Positions 1 through 12,075 of a stretch of DNA of 64,000 nucleotides are shown piece by piece. Below the pieces are notes generated by a model. It saw only the letters and a program-made list of their open reading frames with translations, ran no database searches and was not told the origin of the DNA. This DNA comes from Spirodela intermedia. Lineage: Eukaryota; Streptophyta; Magnoliopsida; Alismatales; Araceae. The position numbers were made by a program, and so were the translations under genes. Each line of letters begins with the position of its first letter. Positions within the stretch are counted from its first letter, which is position 1. The stretch spans positions 3,020,169 through 3,084,168 of the forward strand of contig LR746276.1 of NCBI GenBank assembly GCA_902729315.2, in the 5' to 3' direction.

Positions 1-2330
1 ATACAGGCTAATGTTCATAAGCTCAACCACCCAATATCTTAAAATTTATCTCCATAAAACCCTTGTGTTGTTGCCCCACAATCTCTCCTTTCATCACCCA
101 ATTGCCTTAGGGCCTGATGGGGAGTGTTTTCCTTTTGATTCATATTTCATTTGATTTGCCAAAGTTAGATGAAGATAAATATGCAGCTTTTTTCCTTGTT
201 ATTGATGGTTGCAGTAGATAGAATTTGATTTTCTTACTAGGATTTTTGTATAGAGAGTCATTCTCTTTTTCACAAGCTTTTCCTTATTTATTAGCTATCA
301 TCCTATAATGGTTTTCCTTTTGAATTAGAGGGTCTACAATGTTTAGGGTACTCTTCAAAAATTTCTTGATTTTCAAAAAGTGGTAGCAATCTTTGATATT
401 TTAGTGATTTGAATTTTTCTATTCTCTCATATGTTTGATTTCAAATTTAAAGTAGATCTTCCTTACTTGACTATGAATTTTTTTTTTATTAAAGATCAAT
501 TTAAATAATCATGTTTATATTGAGTTTTCATTCATGTAAGTTGTTGGTGTGTCATCGTCTAGATGTTGAGTTGAGACTTATTTGTTCTTTTTATTTTCCA
601 AACTCTTTGATGACTCATTTGCTTGAGAATGTGGGAAACTATCTATGTTTACTTTGGAAGGCTATATGCTGCATTTTAAGGTTAATTTAGCTATATAGAT
701 GGAAACAATATTTTGATTGCAAATTACCTATATTGATTTAACTATTTATATATCTTTCTATCAAAAGATTATTCTTCAATAAACATTGATCAAGAATCAT
801 ATGTTCCTACCATGAAGAATATTTAGATCTCAAGGAATAATACTATGAATTCGATTTTTAGTAAAAGTATCATGAAATCATTAAGGGTAATCTACATGGT
901 AATCATCTTAAATATATTGACTACTAGATATAACTTTGAGACATATAAATAACATAATATTTAATAAATAAAATTTTATTTTTAATATCAAAACCAATGA
1001 CATAAAAAAAACTAATATGTATCTGACTTTGAATGTCTCAAAGTTTGAAAATTTTGAATATCTCAAAACCAATGATATCAAAATAATATTTAATAGTTTT
1101 TTTGAAAGATGATGATGACTTTGAATGTGTCTGAAAATTTGACGAGAAGGACAAAATTTGAGACTTAATTTTTGTTGTGCTTTCTTGACTATAATACTAG
1201 TAGAAGATGAGAGTTATACAACTTTAAATAGATCAAGAGAGATTGTTGAATACTTGAATAATATACCTCTACTCAATACCTTCACACAATTTCACCAACT
1301 AGTAAAGATCTCATGATTTCACTCTACATTTTATGTAAAAGAATCTAATAGAAAGCCTAAGGTTTTATAAGAGACATGGATGATATTTCTTCATTAATTA
1401 GTCATTAGAAAGAAGTGATATTTATGGGTAAATGACGTATAAAAATATTTCTAAATTTTTACATTCTTCTAGTGTCTATTTTTTCTAAAGTAAACATAAA
1501 TTTGAATAATGGAGAGACTAATATGTTATATTCATTAAAATGAATAGGATATCCTTACATGAAATCAATATGTAACCCCATCAAGACTTATCATCTATAT
1601 CTGAATCGTATTAGTTCAAATCATTCCAATGAGTATCTAATAATATGAACCCAAAACATATAATACACCTCTTATTCAAATAGTGATTTATTAATACATC
1701 TTGACTCATAATCTCAATAGCTTTTGGTTCATGACATTTAGACTCATTTTCTAAAGTATATACACTAATATTTAGAAACTTATACATAGAAGAATGAGTG
1801 GTCTAAATTCAATTGTTTAATTTAATATTAAAATATTTTGAAACTAATGATGTAACATCATAAGTACATGATAGACTCCATAAACTTTCATACCTATATT
1901 TTTTTCACAAGATATTGTTGATTTGAGTTCTTTAATCACTCTTTTTTAGAATTTGGTATAATTTAATATTTAAACTGAACCTATACTTTTTTTCCTCATT
2001 TTGAACATCAGAAATTTAATGTTCTAATATAAATAAGTTTTTAGAATGGAGAATTTTATTCTAACTTTTTAGTAAGCATTATTAAAGCTAAGAAAGGCCA
2101 TAGATCCTTTAGTAGAATACCTTTTGGTGAAGGAAGTATCTTGAAGAGTTAGTGATAGATGCTTTCAACAAGATATTTAAATCTTTTACTAAGCTAGGTT
2201 CTAGTATCAACTTTTGGTCCCAATGTAGACTGGAGAGAATACAACAAAAAGGGGTAATTGCCATGATGAATTGACAAGTGCATGGTTGAGCTGATTAGGT
2301 TAACACACTAAAATATGAGAATGAAATGAA
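1..2330. other. AT-rich, gene-free repeat-derived DNA
   Basis: No supportable gene. Both strands are broken by stops in every frame, and the longest open stretch (2345-2542, just beyond) has no recognisable domain. About 1400-1960 resembles 20190-20770 in the same orientation, so at least that part is dispersed-repeat DNA. Its position next to LTR-like sequence from 2335 suggests an old retrotransposon body, but I could not identify a coding motif here. Confidence 0.6.
1400..1960 (+). repeat. Dispersed AT-rich repeat, copy A
   Basis: Diverged direct repeat of 20190-20770. Both copies contain, in the same order, a segment about AAACATAAATTTGAA-like / AGCATAGATTTGAA-like, then GGATATCCT, and near the right end CTTTCAT followed by a T-rich run, CACAA, TTGTTGATTTG and TTTAATCAC / CTTAATCAC. 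Spacing between anchors is similar in both. Coding content is not visible. It is probably part of an old transposable element, inferred from its being dispersed and decayed. Confidence 0.55.
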
Positions 2331-2334
2331 GATA

Positions 2335-3420
2335 TAGATTTATAGTGGTTGACTTTCCCTACCCTCAATCCACCTACCAAGGTTTCCTACACTTGATTTT
2401 TACTATTTTTCTTTCGAGAATTATATTTGAAATTCATGAAATGAACACATTTCTTTACATATTATATATAACAGGTATTTTTGTGATGCTAGATGATTTC
2501 AATGCACTAACTTACCTTTTCTTAACTAATATCTTCACATAATCATTCAAAAACTTACTACTCAATCATGATTCTGATGGATCAAACTTGATTTTGTGAG
2601 AGGTTGAGCACTTGAGGAAGTTTTGGTGAAGTTGATCTTGTAGCAGAAATTTGATGAATAAATTCCAAACAAATAGGTGGATTTGATGTCACTAAGGTAC
2701 TATTTGAAAGATTTTATAATGGGCTATCTATAGAGCCCAAAATTTTTTTCGTGGGAATAGAAATCTCGTGGTTGAGTACTTGTGGAAGTTTTGGTGAAGT
2801 TGATCTTCAAACATAACTCTAATGTGTAATTTCAGAGTGAATAGGTATATTCATCATTAAGGACTATTTCAAAGCTCTTGTTTGAGAGCCCAAAAACATG
2901 CTTGCTAGAATTGAAATCTCTTAGATTTTTTAAGTGGCTGAGAACTTGATATTTGGCAAGGCTGATCTTCTAGTAGAACTTTGATGACTAATTTCAGAAT
3001 GAATAAGTTGATTTGATATATCACTAAGGTACTATCCAAAAGCTCTTATAATAGGGCACTTATAGAGCTTGAGAACATGTCTGTTGGAATTGAAAATATC
3101 TTAGATTTTGTGAGCGGTTTAGCACTTGAGAAAGCATTGGTGAGGTTGATATTGCGGAAAAACTCTGAGAATCGACTTTAGAACAATTAGGTTGATTTCA
3201 TTTTCCAATAAGGTACTGTTTGAAATCTCTTGTGAAGGGTTATTTATAGAGCCCAACAACTTATTTTTTGGAATTAAAATCTCTTAGATTTGATCAGTTG
3301 AGGATTGTCTAGGTCAAAACTTGGGTTTGACCTGTCGAAGAGTTTGTATAGTTTCGAAAAATTTGAATGGTTATTAGTTTCGACTTATTTTGACGAAGTT
3401 GTTTTGTAAATGTCTATTTA
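2335..3420 (+). mobile_element. LTR-like remnant, probably Ty1/copia
   Basis: The segment opens with TTTATAGTGGTTGACTTTCC and a CCCTCAATCCAC-type stretch. From memory, this arrangement occurs in the transcribed part of many plant copia LTRs, and it recurs in diverged form at 33655-33690. The block at 2595-3290 is built of four repeats that each carry a CTATTTATAGAGCCC-like element. No intact ends, target-site duplication or coding region were found. The class is inferred from LTR-style sequence only. Confidence 0.45.
2595..3290 (+). repeat. Four diverged ~170-bp tandem repeats
   Basis: A shared landmark, TTGAGCACTTGAGG or a variant, occurs at about 2604, 2772, 2938 and 3118, giving periods near 168, 166 and 180 bp. 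Each unit then has a GTTGATCTT-like stretch, a CACTAAGGTACTATT-like stretch (weaker in the second unit), an AGAGCCC or TAGAGCTTG element and, in most units, GAATTGAAATCTCTTAGATTTT. The copies differ by many substitutions and small indels, so the amplification is old. The array lies inside the LTR-like sequence. Confidence 0.75.
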
Positions 3421-5460
3421 CAATGTATCCTGACTTTTCGTTTTTCTGGCATATCAGGATGGATAGGTCAACTTCCTAGGAGAAATGTCATCTAATGTGA
3501 CGATAATTGTGAGTTCCATTTTTTTTCTTTTTGTTCGGGGACTTGGCGGGGAGTGGGGGCGGGGTAGGGTGGGTTTAAGTCGGAGCGAGAAAGAGATTAC
3601 CTCCTAATTGTGGGTTCGGTGTGGCCTCCCAAATCCAGACAGCGGATTTCATTCCACGCGGTCTACCTAACCCCACTCCCCACATTCTTCTCCTATGATT
3701 GAGGCTTGTACTGACAATCCACAAGGGTGCTGTCTCCCGCTAGAATGTACAGAAGTCAGTGTGCATGATCGAGTGAGGTAACCTCGCTTGTTTCTCCTTC
3801 CAAAAGGTCAGACAAGCTATGCCGTGGATCCCAGTAGTGTCTCCATTCATTGTGCCACTGCGAGTTTCTTGTGGACTTCCTCTTATCTGTCAAATCGAAC
3901 TACGTGGAGCGTGACCAGCCTCCATCTATGAGAACGCGACGTGAACATCTTATCTCCCCACTCAGACAATATAACGCAGCTTAGGGCCAGCCTCAGCATG
4001 GCAGCTTATGGGATGAGAATCGGTCTAACGATGGAGAGACTGTGAGGGATATATCAGCAGTATTTGGAATTGAGGAGTAAGATATCTCATTCTTTAGAAT
4101 AGTGGGGTTTGACCTCTCGCTATCCCCTCTGGTGGGTAGTCATGGGTCAGCGTCTCGGTAGCCAGGTGTCCAGTCCACCGGTGACGACGGACCCTTGGAC
4201 GACGCGTGTCCCTTCAGCGGGCCTCCCTGCGTCCCCGGGAGGTCGACAAGCCATAAGCGGTGAGCGGAACTTTGTTTATGTTTGCCGGCCAGAGTCGCTT
4301 TGATCGTTGCCAATTAGCCTCTCGAGCATATACGGGGATCCTCGACATATTAAAGCATATCCTTAACGCCGATGGGTCTCCGTGACCCCTGTCGGCACCC
4401 CACGACAACCTCCCGCAGGTGATGTGACGTGGAGCCGTTGCGTCCCTGAGATGGCACAGCGGTGTGGGTAGGGCTGTGCGGAATTACAAAACACGACGGC
4501 CAAGATGATTAGATTAGAGTCAGCCAGCTGTATACATACACTTCTAAGTAATCCTCTGCACGATTTCGAACTAGTCAAAGCGGCTCCGACGTTTGTTGGC
4601 TCCTGAATGACTGTGGGTTCGTTTGCTCTATGCTTTTGCTGAAGAAAAATAAACCATGGTCGCCCTCGGAGGACGATTGGCCTGAGACAGCTATCAACGC
4701 CATTCATGGGACATGCTGCTAAGTTCATTGTACGCGTAGCCATCTGGTCCAGCCTCCCGGCGTTGCTATCTTATCCCCGGCCCACCTCGCGGGATTTATG
4801 TTCTTAAAGACAACCGAGGTGACTTGAGGCTCTTCCCTGTTGCCGAAGAGAGGGTAGAGTGGGATCAGCAGTGCCGTATCAGGTGCCGCCGCTCGCTAAG
4901 ATCAACGACGAGGTGGGGTTGTTGGCAATTACAGTATTCGTCAGAGAGATAGAGGGGGACTGTTGGGGCTTGCATCCTTATCTTACACCAAATATCCCAC
5001 TCGTTGATTATGCGAAAAGGACCCCGTGGACAAAGATGATTTTAGCTATTTCCTCAGATGAAAGGGGACAGTGGGAATGACTGTTCCACCCGACTGACCG
5101 AAGCCCCATAGACTCCCGTTCAGTTCTCGTCTCCCTTCGTATTTGTAAACCTCTAAGGTTGGGCCGTGACCGAGATCAGAGTTTTAAATAATAACCGGAG
5201 CAGAGGCCGGTTTTCTCGACTGCCATCCGCATCTAATATTAGAGAAGTGGTGTTTCTTGCTACGTTTTGGGCGGTGGCGGTGTGGATTTGTACATTACGG
5301 CAATTTCTATTATCGTCCTACCGGGACGCGACCCTCGAATAAGCTTGCCCCTGGAAGAAGTCGCCGCGCGAGACGTCACTGCTTGCGTCGTATTTACCTC
5401 TCTGGTCTTCTGAGAAACCTGAAAGCTACTGGATCCTATTTTATAATATTGAGTCTCAGC
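3421..5460. other. Gene-free stretch of higher GC
   Basis: Base composition rises sharply near 3520 (G-rich run TCGGGGACTTGGCGGGGAGTG). Several short open stretches (4109-4303, 4363-4743, 4859-5080, 5257-5586) overlap one another on both strands and show no domain, codon bias or signal peptide. I see no RNA gene or transposon motif. Nothing is supported here beyond unique-looking intergenic DNA. Confidence 0.5.
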
Positions 5461-5463
5461 TTC

Positions 5464-5619
5464 GAGTCCGGGGCGGTCGTCCTTCCCCTAGAATTACCAC
5501 GTCCTTTTGCAGGGTATTATTCCAGGGGACTCTTCGTATTTTATGATACCCTGCACAAGGACGTGGCAACTCCTCGTATTTTATAATACCCTGCACAAGG
5601 ACGGAGGAAGAGTCCGGGG
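5464..5619. repeat. 34-bp repeat cluster with a hairpin
   Basis: A 34-bp unit starting CTCTTCGTATTTTATGATAC occurs at 5530-5563 and again at 5570-5603 with 32 of 34 bases identical, 40 bp apart. A third partial copy is inverted: 5497-5520 (CCACGTCCTTTTGCAGGG plus six bases) pairs with 5543-5566 in 22 of 24 positions around a 22-base loop. The cluster is bounded by a direct GAGTCCGGGG at 5464-5473 and 5610-5619. It could be a tiny foldback element or duplicated regulatory DNA. There is no coding capacity. Confidence 0.7.
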
Positions 5620-6250
5620 GGTCGCGCGCCCCACCTGGGAGGGAAGTATGCCCGGCGAGTGGGAAGCCACGTCCCCACGGGCATTGGTGTTGAGCCCACG
5701 TACCCTGCGACATTTCTCTTGAATCTCACTCCCTTCCTCATGTACTCAGCAGGTATCATTACCCCAGGGGAGCCATCGCCACCGCCACCGCCCCTCAGTC
5801 GAGATCTCGGTCTCGGCATGCTCGCGTGTCTGTGCTGAGAAGGCGAAGACCACATGACTCTCACATGGGTTCCGGCTTACTTCCCATTTCAGCCCGGCCC
5901 CGCGTGGAAGTGGGAGACAACAACTCGATAATTCATTATCCTTTACCTACGCCTCTCGTCGTCGTCACCATATCGGGAGGTTGATTGAATACGATGCAGC
6001 TCGTCGTCATCCAATCGTTCCTCTTCCAATAGCTGTTGATTATTCATTTACGCGCTTTGTTTCCCTATCATGTGAAAGAGGCTGCTAAGAGGCTTCTTCT
6101 GTGAGAACCTCCCTTGACCCACGCACTTACAGTCGGATAATATAATATCAATGCAAACACACGTGTGCGCGTATTTTAAACTGGACACTAAGTGTACTGA
6201 CCGTGGCGAGGGAGCATTGACTTCACGTGGCCTTTGATTACTTGAAAATA
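5620..6250. other. Gene-free stretch
   Basis: Between the hairpin cluster and the GA tract I find only short overlapping open stretches on both strands without recognisable domains. No promoter, RNA gene or transposon signature can be supported. Confidence 0.45.
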
Positions 6251-6518
<268 letters not shown>

Positions 6519-6520
<2 letters not shown>

Positions 6521-8660
6521 CACTCTCAGGGAAGCCTAACAGCCCAGAATGGAGGTTTCTGCAGGCCTGGTCATCGATCGAAAGGCCGAAGGGAATAGCT
6601 CCTCTGGGCTCGAGAGGGCGCCGGAAACTGGATGCGGGAGGATATCGTTCCTCGACTGCCGGGAGTCTCTGATTCATGACTTAATAGATTTCGTCTCAGA
6701 CTGCAGAGTTCCGACACCTGGACGACGAGTTAAGGAAGTAATATTTGCAAGATTTTCTGGAAATTTCTTTCCCGCGGAGTTTACACTTATCAAACCTCAA
6801 AAAAATATAGCGAATGTGTGAAGGCTTAGGTTTAAATTCATGTGACAACAAACGTCAATGGAGTCTTCAGAGATTACTAAGTCACCATCACCGTCAATTT
6901 CATGGCATCTCATATCATTGATAACCATTATCTGCATCAACGAATGGTGCCTGCTAATAAATGTAAACGTCTGTGAATGTCGTCCAGAAGTCGTAATACA
7001 GGGACAGAAGCTACATTACCCCGAGATGACACGTATCAATGTTGATTTATCGAAGGAAATTTTTATTCTAAAAATGTCGAAACTCATTCACTTATCATAA
7101 AGTCTCGTTCGCACGAAAGCACTGTTTCAGTCTGCTAACTAAAACTCTGATTTATGATTTTGAGTTCAGAAAAATGCCGCACTATAATTGTAGTCTTGAT
7201 CATCTGCTAGCATAATTCGTGGCCAGTGACCTCAGAAAAATCCTCCACGGATGTTCTAGGAAGCAGCAATACGAATAAAACAGTGAAAGCTTAAACCACA
7301 CATGAGAAAATTTATTTGCCTCTAATTTTGGAATACCTTCACCAGTTCATTCATGTAAATCCTGGCCTCGTCTTTGATGGAATTACTTTCCAACTTAAGA
7401 ACTGTGGTAGTCACGTGTTCAAAAGGGCCTTGAGATTTACAGATGCCATCATTGAGATTGGGAAGCTTTCATACAACCGGCACGCCAATGTTAGAGATCA
7501 AGTGCTTCTTCAGTTCAACTAAGATTTTGGCAGCAAGTAGGGAGATCAAAGGTCAAAAAAGATTACATCCGTTTGAGTTCCGGTGGAGAACCGGTCGGTA
7601 TGAGTAAGTTTCTGAGAATGATTGCATAGTTCGATGAAGATTTTTTGTACAGAAGGAATCAGAGGAAGACGTCTTAATCTTATCATGCTAGAGAAATTTT
7701 TAAAAGGCATTGAAATTCAACTAAATTTCGTATTATAATGTGGGGAAAACGACGTCACCAAGTTCATGCGATTTTTATGATGTTTGTGCGGAAAAATCAT
7801 CTTCGTGACATTTCATCAATTTTGTGTAATATATAGAGCTTCTATTCTTTGGAGGGAGTCGTTGCCGGGGACAATAAATGCCTTTTTTTGTAAATTATAC
7901 CGGGGGATGAAAGTTTTTTTTTTTTTCTTGTAGTTCAGGTGTTGTAACTTTGGTCCAATCCACTTTGTCGGACCATAATATCAATCCAGCTGAGGGATGC
8001 ATAGGCAACCTGCATATTACAACGTAGTTAGAGAGTGAGGGGAGTTGTTCTTACCATATAAATAGAGGGCTTAGTGGATCCGCTTGCTTTGGCCCTATAG
8101 TATGATCAGCTGTGCGGATAAATGAAATCGTTCAGTTCTGAGGGAAATCAAAGCCGAAGTTGAACCATACGTGAAGTTATTGATAAACTAATGAGTAACA
8201 TGGCTAGAAAAGAAACAAAGTCCCAATCAGAGTCAATGATGTGCATAGCAATTGAAAACATTCATAGTCTGTTTTATGTTAATCTGGAGAAGTCGACCGG
8301 TTGGCCTCCAATTTTGTGATATCAGCAGGGGCGAACGAAAAAGAGACTATTCAGTTCAAAGGGAGTTTTCTTTGACAACATGAGCACTTGTTGGTGGGGC
8401 GACGAGCAACGTGTCGCGGCTGTAGTGGCCGCCTATACACGGCTCTGCTGGAAGTGTGGGCCCTGACTTCTTCGCATCCTAATGACGGATGGTGTGACGA
8501 AGAAGGGCAGGCTAATATCTTGGTGAGTGTCGCCGCGGGAGGCATGCCCACCAAGGGCCAGTCCCATCGGGACGTGCCGTTGTGGGGAAATCGTGGCACA
8601 TCTTGCCTGTGTCCCTAATTAACCTTGGGCGGCGGATAGGCTTGTTTCCGAACGCGTGGA
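6519..8660. other. Gene-free stretch
   Basis: GC-rich to about 6700, then AT-richer to 8300. Open stretches are all under 100 codons, have no domain, and occur on both strands. A T-run lies at 7915-7926. I see no transposon coding motif, tRNA or promoter that can be defended. Confidence 0.5.
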
Positions 8661-8667
8661 AACGCCC

Positions 8668-8745
8668 ATATATGTATAGATATACATATATATAGATATA
8701 TATATATAGAGAGAGAGACAGACAGACAGACAGAGATAGAGAGAT

Positions 8746-8787
<42 letters not shown>
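8668..8787 (+). repeat. Compound microsatellite (AT/GACA/GA)
   Basis: ATATAT-type repeats at about 8668-8708 run into GACA repeats (8718-8733) and then a GA/GATA tract to 8787. The repeat creates spurious Ser-Leu open frames on the minus strand. It lies in gene-free DNA about 0.9 kb beyond the 3' end of the NCED gene. Confidence 0.9.
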
Positions 8788-9663
8788 CTATGCCCGGCTC
8801 TGAAATGGGTAAGGAGAGGCACTAGCAGGAGAGAAACATGTACAAGGAGAGGACGATCGCGAAGCCGCAGCTCAAAGCCTTGCCGCTTCCAGCACCGCTT
8901 TTTCCCGAGAGGAAGAATACGTGTAGGTATCCTTCTCCACAAATGGGGGAGGATATTTCTGTCAGTAGATACTGATAGTCGGCCTTCCGACCAACCCAAT
9001 CCAAACCCATGTCGGAAATGTCACCGAAGGACAAGTCTTCCCTATTCGGGTCCTCCGTAGGCGAGCATTGCTCTCCTGCGCCGAGACGAGCTCAGGTGAG
9101 ATTATAGAATGCGCAGAGGGCGGGCGTGGAATCCGGAGCTGATCCTCTGCTTACTTTATGACGAGAGGAGGGTTCTTTTGCTATAAACTAAGGAATTCAC
9201 CACAGATACGGTACTTTTGCATTAAATATTCCAACGTTCGACGGTGAAGACTTGTGGTGGGATCATCGTCCTAACGAAGGCTTCCAGGTCGGGCCGCCAG
9301 GCGTCGCCAAACCGCCCAACGGGATCCAATGGTGATACGAGGACGGATTTCTCCAATTTTCAACCCCAGAGACCCCTTTTTGGGTAAGGCCGATCGTAAT
9401 TATCTTCATTCGGAGGTAAATTCACCGTCACTGTACAGAGAGGCCCCGGGGGAAACAACCGGAGATAAGGGGCGAAAGAATGGGGGAAACCAGCTGAGCT
9501 CGGGCGCTGAGCTTCGAGCCGGGTGAGCACAGGGCACCGGAGGGAGGAAAGGTGATATGAGTTATCCTTTTCTTTACAGCGGAACAGAGCTGGGGGATTC
9601 CCGGGGACCCGTCTCGAGCGTATGTCCCTCTGGTAAATCCCTCGAGGGAGGAGCAGGAGATGG

Positions 9664-11553
9664 TCAGGCCTGGGATTCCAGGTCGGAGGACCTGACGAAT
9701 GTCCCGTGGAAGCCGTAGGGAACCCTCGACGGCAACTCCACGGACGCCTCCTCACGCATGTCGGCGGCGTTCACTATCAGCAGCTCCGTTTCTGAGGTTC
9801 TCTCGTTGTGGACGAAGGTCACCACGTGCCCGTCGTCCTCCGAGAGGGAGCCGTCGGAGACGGTGCTGCGTGGCACGAAGTAGGGCTCGCCGCCGTAGCG
9901 GTCTTCGCCGTAGATGAACTTGGTGACCTCTCCGGTGGTGAGGTCGACTTTGGCGAACCCGGAGACCTTGGGCCAGGGCTCCGCGATAGCCAGGTACGCG
10001 TATCGCGTCTTCCTCCCGAGGAGGTTACGGTTGACCATGCCGGCCTCTAGATTGACCTGCACCTGATCGGCGATGGGACGCCTTGTCGACTTGCCGGTCC
10101 TCGGGTCGAGCCTTATCTCCGAGAGGATGCTCTTTAGGCTCTCGTCGCACTCATTGAACACGGAGTCCGGCGGCGTCATGCAGGAGCCGATGACCACGAT
10201 CTCGCCGGTGGACGCCTCCTCCCATGCGTTCCACAGGTGAAAGCAGAAGCAGTCGGGGACCTCGACCCACCTCAACTCCGACGAGTCGGCGGCATATTTG
10301 GGAAGAATGCCGAAACGAGAAGTCTTCTCCTTGTTGTACATCACGGGGGACCCACCACGAATCATCTCCTGCAGCTTGAACACCACTTGCTGGTCCGGAA
10401 TCACGACGAAGTTCTCTGTGATGGCGAAGTCGTGCATCATGGTGGGCTGGTCGAGCGGGATCTCGACATCCGGCGACTTCTTGCCGTCGACGGAGAACCA
10501 GAAGTACTTGAGGTAGGGCCGGCGGACGACGTCGTAGCTGAGAGCGAATAGCTCGCCGGAGGAGGGATCCAGCTTCGGATGGGCGATCATGGTCGAGTTG
10601 AGCTGACCCTCGAAGTCGTACCGCCCCACTGTCTCGAGATCACCGGAGGGACTGATTCTCACGTGGTAGGGGATGTCGTCCTCGGACATGGCCAGGAGCC
10701 GGCCGTTGAAGTAGACGAGGCCCGCGTTGGCGACGCCGGTTCCGCGGCTGTGGTCCACCAGGCCGAAGAGGCCGCGGGCGTAGAAGAGCAGGAGACGAGC
10801 AATGCCCGAGTGGCCGTGGAGCTCGCCAATGGCCTTGGGGAAGACGGGCCGCCCGACGGCCCGCTCCTGGACGAGCCGCTCCGTCTCGGTGAAGCGGCAG
10901 GCGTAGCTGACCTCGCCGTTGCGGAGCGTGACGGCATGGACCATGCCGTCGCCGTCGAAGAAATGGTGGCCTGCGACGGGCTCGAACAGGGGGTTGGCGC
11001 CGTTCCGGAGGTAGACGCCGTTGAGGCAGGAAGGGATGCGGCCGGCAACTGGAAGTTCGTGGCGGACGGACGTCTCCCCAACGGGCGCGAAATTTCCGGA
11101 TATCTGGACGGCGGGGTCGGCCGTCTTGGGTAGGGGATGGGAGCGTTCCAGCACGTTGCAGATAAAGGCGTCCTCCACAGAGTCCAAGGCGGTGGCGGCC
11201 CACCGCTGGAGGAGGTTCCAATTAGGTCTCCCCCATGAGGGAGAGCGGGATAGAGCTCTCTGGTCTGGCTCTTCCCGGGCGGTCGTCAATGTCGTCGTCA
11301 GCGGTACCGGCTGAACAGAGGAGGCATTTGGGCAGTAGGAGAAAGGGGATTGGCTTAGAGGGTCAAGGAGGGCAATCGAGGAGGATGTGGAGATTGCGGT
11401 GGCGTTGCAGCAGATAGAATTGGTGGCCTGGGATTGCTTCCCACTCAGCTTGATCATTTCGCCGCGGCCGGGCTGCCCGAGAGCAGCGCCCAGGCGCGAA
11501 GCGGTTCTGAGTGAAGAATTGGCTGCCAAACTGGCACAGCCGGCAGCAGCCAT
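9664..11553 (-). CDS. NCED: 9-cis-epoxycarotenoid dioxygenase (NCED)
   Basis: NCED cleaves 9-cis-violaxanthin or 9-cis-neoxanthin to xanthoxin in plastids, the committed and usually rate-limiting step of abscisic acid synthesis. The frame is one uninterrupted 629-codon exon, as usual for NCEDs, and about the usual length (around 600 aa). Four iron-ligand histidines are in place: H325 (MIAHPKLDP), H374 ([11 protein letters not shown]), H439 ([11 protein letters not shown]) and H615 (YGFHGTFV). Their spacing of 49, 65 and 176 nearly matches maize VP14 as I recall it (49, 65, 178). Residues 1-100 are Ser/Thr/Ala-rich like a transit peptide. 110-130 ([20 protein letters not shown]) is the amphipathic helix NCEDs use to reach thylakoid membranes. 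[12 protein letters not shown] (181-192) and [18 protein letters not shown] (247-264) separate it from CCD1, CCD4, CCD7 and CCD8. The ATG at 11553 is the first in frame and lies downstream of a good TATA box. Confidence 0.97.
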   Translation of the reverse strand: MAAAGCASLAANSSLRTASRLGAALGQPGRGEMIKLSGKQSQATNSICCNATAISTSSSIALLDPLSQSPFSYCPNASSVQPVPLTTTLTTAREEPDQRALSRSPSWGRPNWNLLQRWAATALDSVEDAFICNVLERSHPLPKTADPAVQISGNFAPVGETSVRHELPVAGRIPSCLNGVYLRNGANPLFEPVAGHHFFDGDGMVHAVTLRNGEVSYACRFTETERLVQERAVGRPVFPKAIGELHGHSGIARLLLFYARGLFGLVDHSRGTGVANAGLVYFNGRLLAMSEDDIPYHVRISPSGDLETVGRYDFEGQLNSTMIAHPKLDPSSGELFALSYDVVRRPYLKYFWFSVDGKKSPDVEIPLDQPTMMHDFAITENFVVIPDQQVVFKLQEMIRGGSPVMYNKEKTSRFGILPKYAADSSELRWVEVPDCFCFHLWNAWEEASTGEIVVIGSCMTPPDSVFNECDESLKSILSEIRLDPRTGKSTRRPIADQVQVNLEAGMVNRNLLGRKTRYAYLAIAEPWPKVSGFAKVDLTTGEVTKFIYGEDRYGGEPYFVPRSTVSDGSLSEDDGHVVTFVHNERTSETELLIVNAADMREEASVELPSRVPYGFHGTFVRSSDLESQA

Positions 11554-11755
11554 GGGTTCGCCGTACTGCTCGCAGGCCCAGAGTGCAGAGAGCGTCGGCG
11601 AAGAAGATCAGGGCAGCGGGAGGGAAGAAGTCGGGAGGCCGGTGCTCTGCTTGAGCTTGGGGAGAGGAAAAGTCTAGGGGAGGGGTGCCTTTCGGAGAGG
11701 GCTGGCCGTGTGTTGCCTGAGAGTGATGTGGCTCTGGGGGAATGGGGGGGGGGGG

Positions 11756-11766
11756 TTTATTTATAG
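11756..11766 (-). promoter_or_regulatory. NCED TATA box
   Basis: On the minus strand this reads CTATAAATAAA, a strong plant TATA box. Transcription would start about 30 bases on, near 11730, giving a leader of about 180 bases before the ATG at 11553. A run of twelve C (minus strand; G on plus at 11744-11755) sits directly between the TATA box and the expected start site. Confidence 0.75.
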
Positions 11767-11867
11767 GGGAGGGCGGGAGAGAGGACGGTGAGGCTGGGCT
11801 CGAGGGAGGCGTGGGGCGGTTAACAGAGGGCTTTCGTATGCTGGATACCTCGACGCGTCCGGGAGGT

Positions 11868-11878
11868 CCACGTGGCAG
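11868..11878 (-). promoter_or_regulatory. G-box / ABRE, proximal (NCED)
   Basis: CCACGTGGCAG on the plus strand contains the palindromic G-box CACGTG (11869-11874) and a full ACGTGGC ABRE. It lies about 100 bp upstream of the NCED TATA box, where bZIP factors (AREB/ABF class) and bHLH factors bind in ABA-responsive promoters. Confidence 0.6.
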
Positions 11879-11927
11879 CCCCTTGGAGGAGAGTAGAAGC
11901 TTAAGCAGAGAACAGAGGAGCCCGGCG

Positions 11928-11935
11928 ACGTGGGC
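11928..11935 (-). promoter_or_regulatory. ABRE-like element (NCED)
   Basis: ACGTGGGC on the plus strand, a variant of the ACGTGKC ABRE consensus, about 165 bp upstream of the TATA box and 55 bp from the proximal G-box. Paired ABREs or an ABRE with a coupling element are the usual requirement for ABA response. Function here is inferred. Confidence 0.45.
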
Positions 11936-12075
11936 GGTGGCGAGGACCCACCCGAGACCGAGAGTGCCGCCCAACTGCGTAGCCCACCTACCTATCCAAC
12001 CATCCCTCCCCGCCCCGGCGCTTCTTTAGTCGCTCGGTCCACGGCCAACAGGATTCGCCCCGCGTAAAAGAGCTT

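Noticed and set aside
10579-11221. Long open frames on the plus strand and in another minus frame inside NCED
   Set aside because: Shadows of a GC-rich coding sequence. The NCED frame carries all family motifs across the full length.
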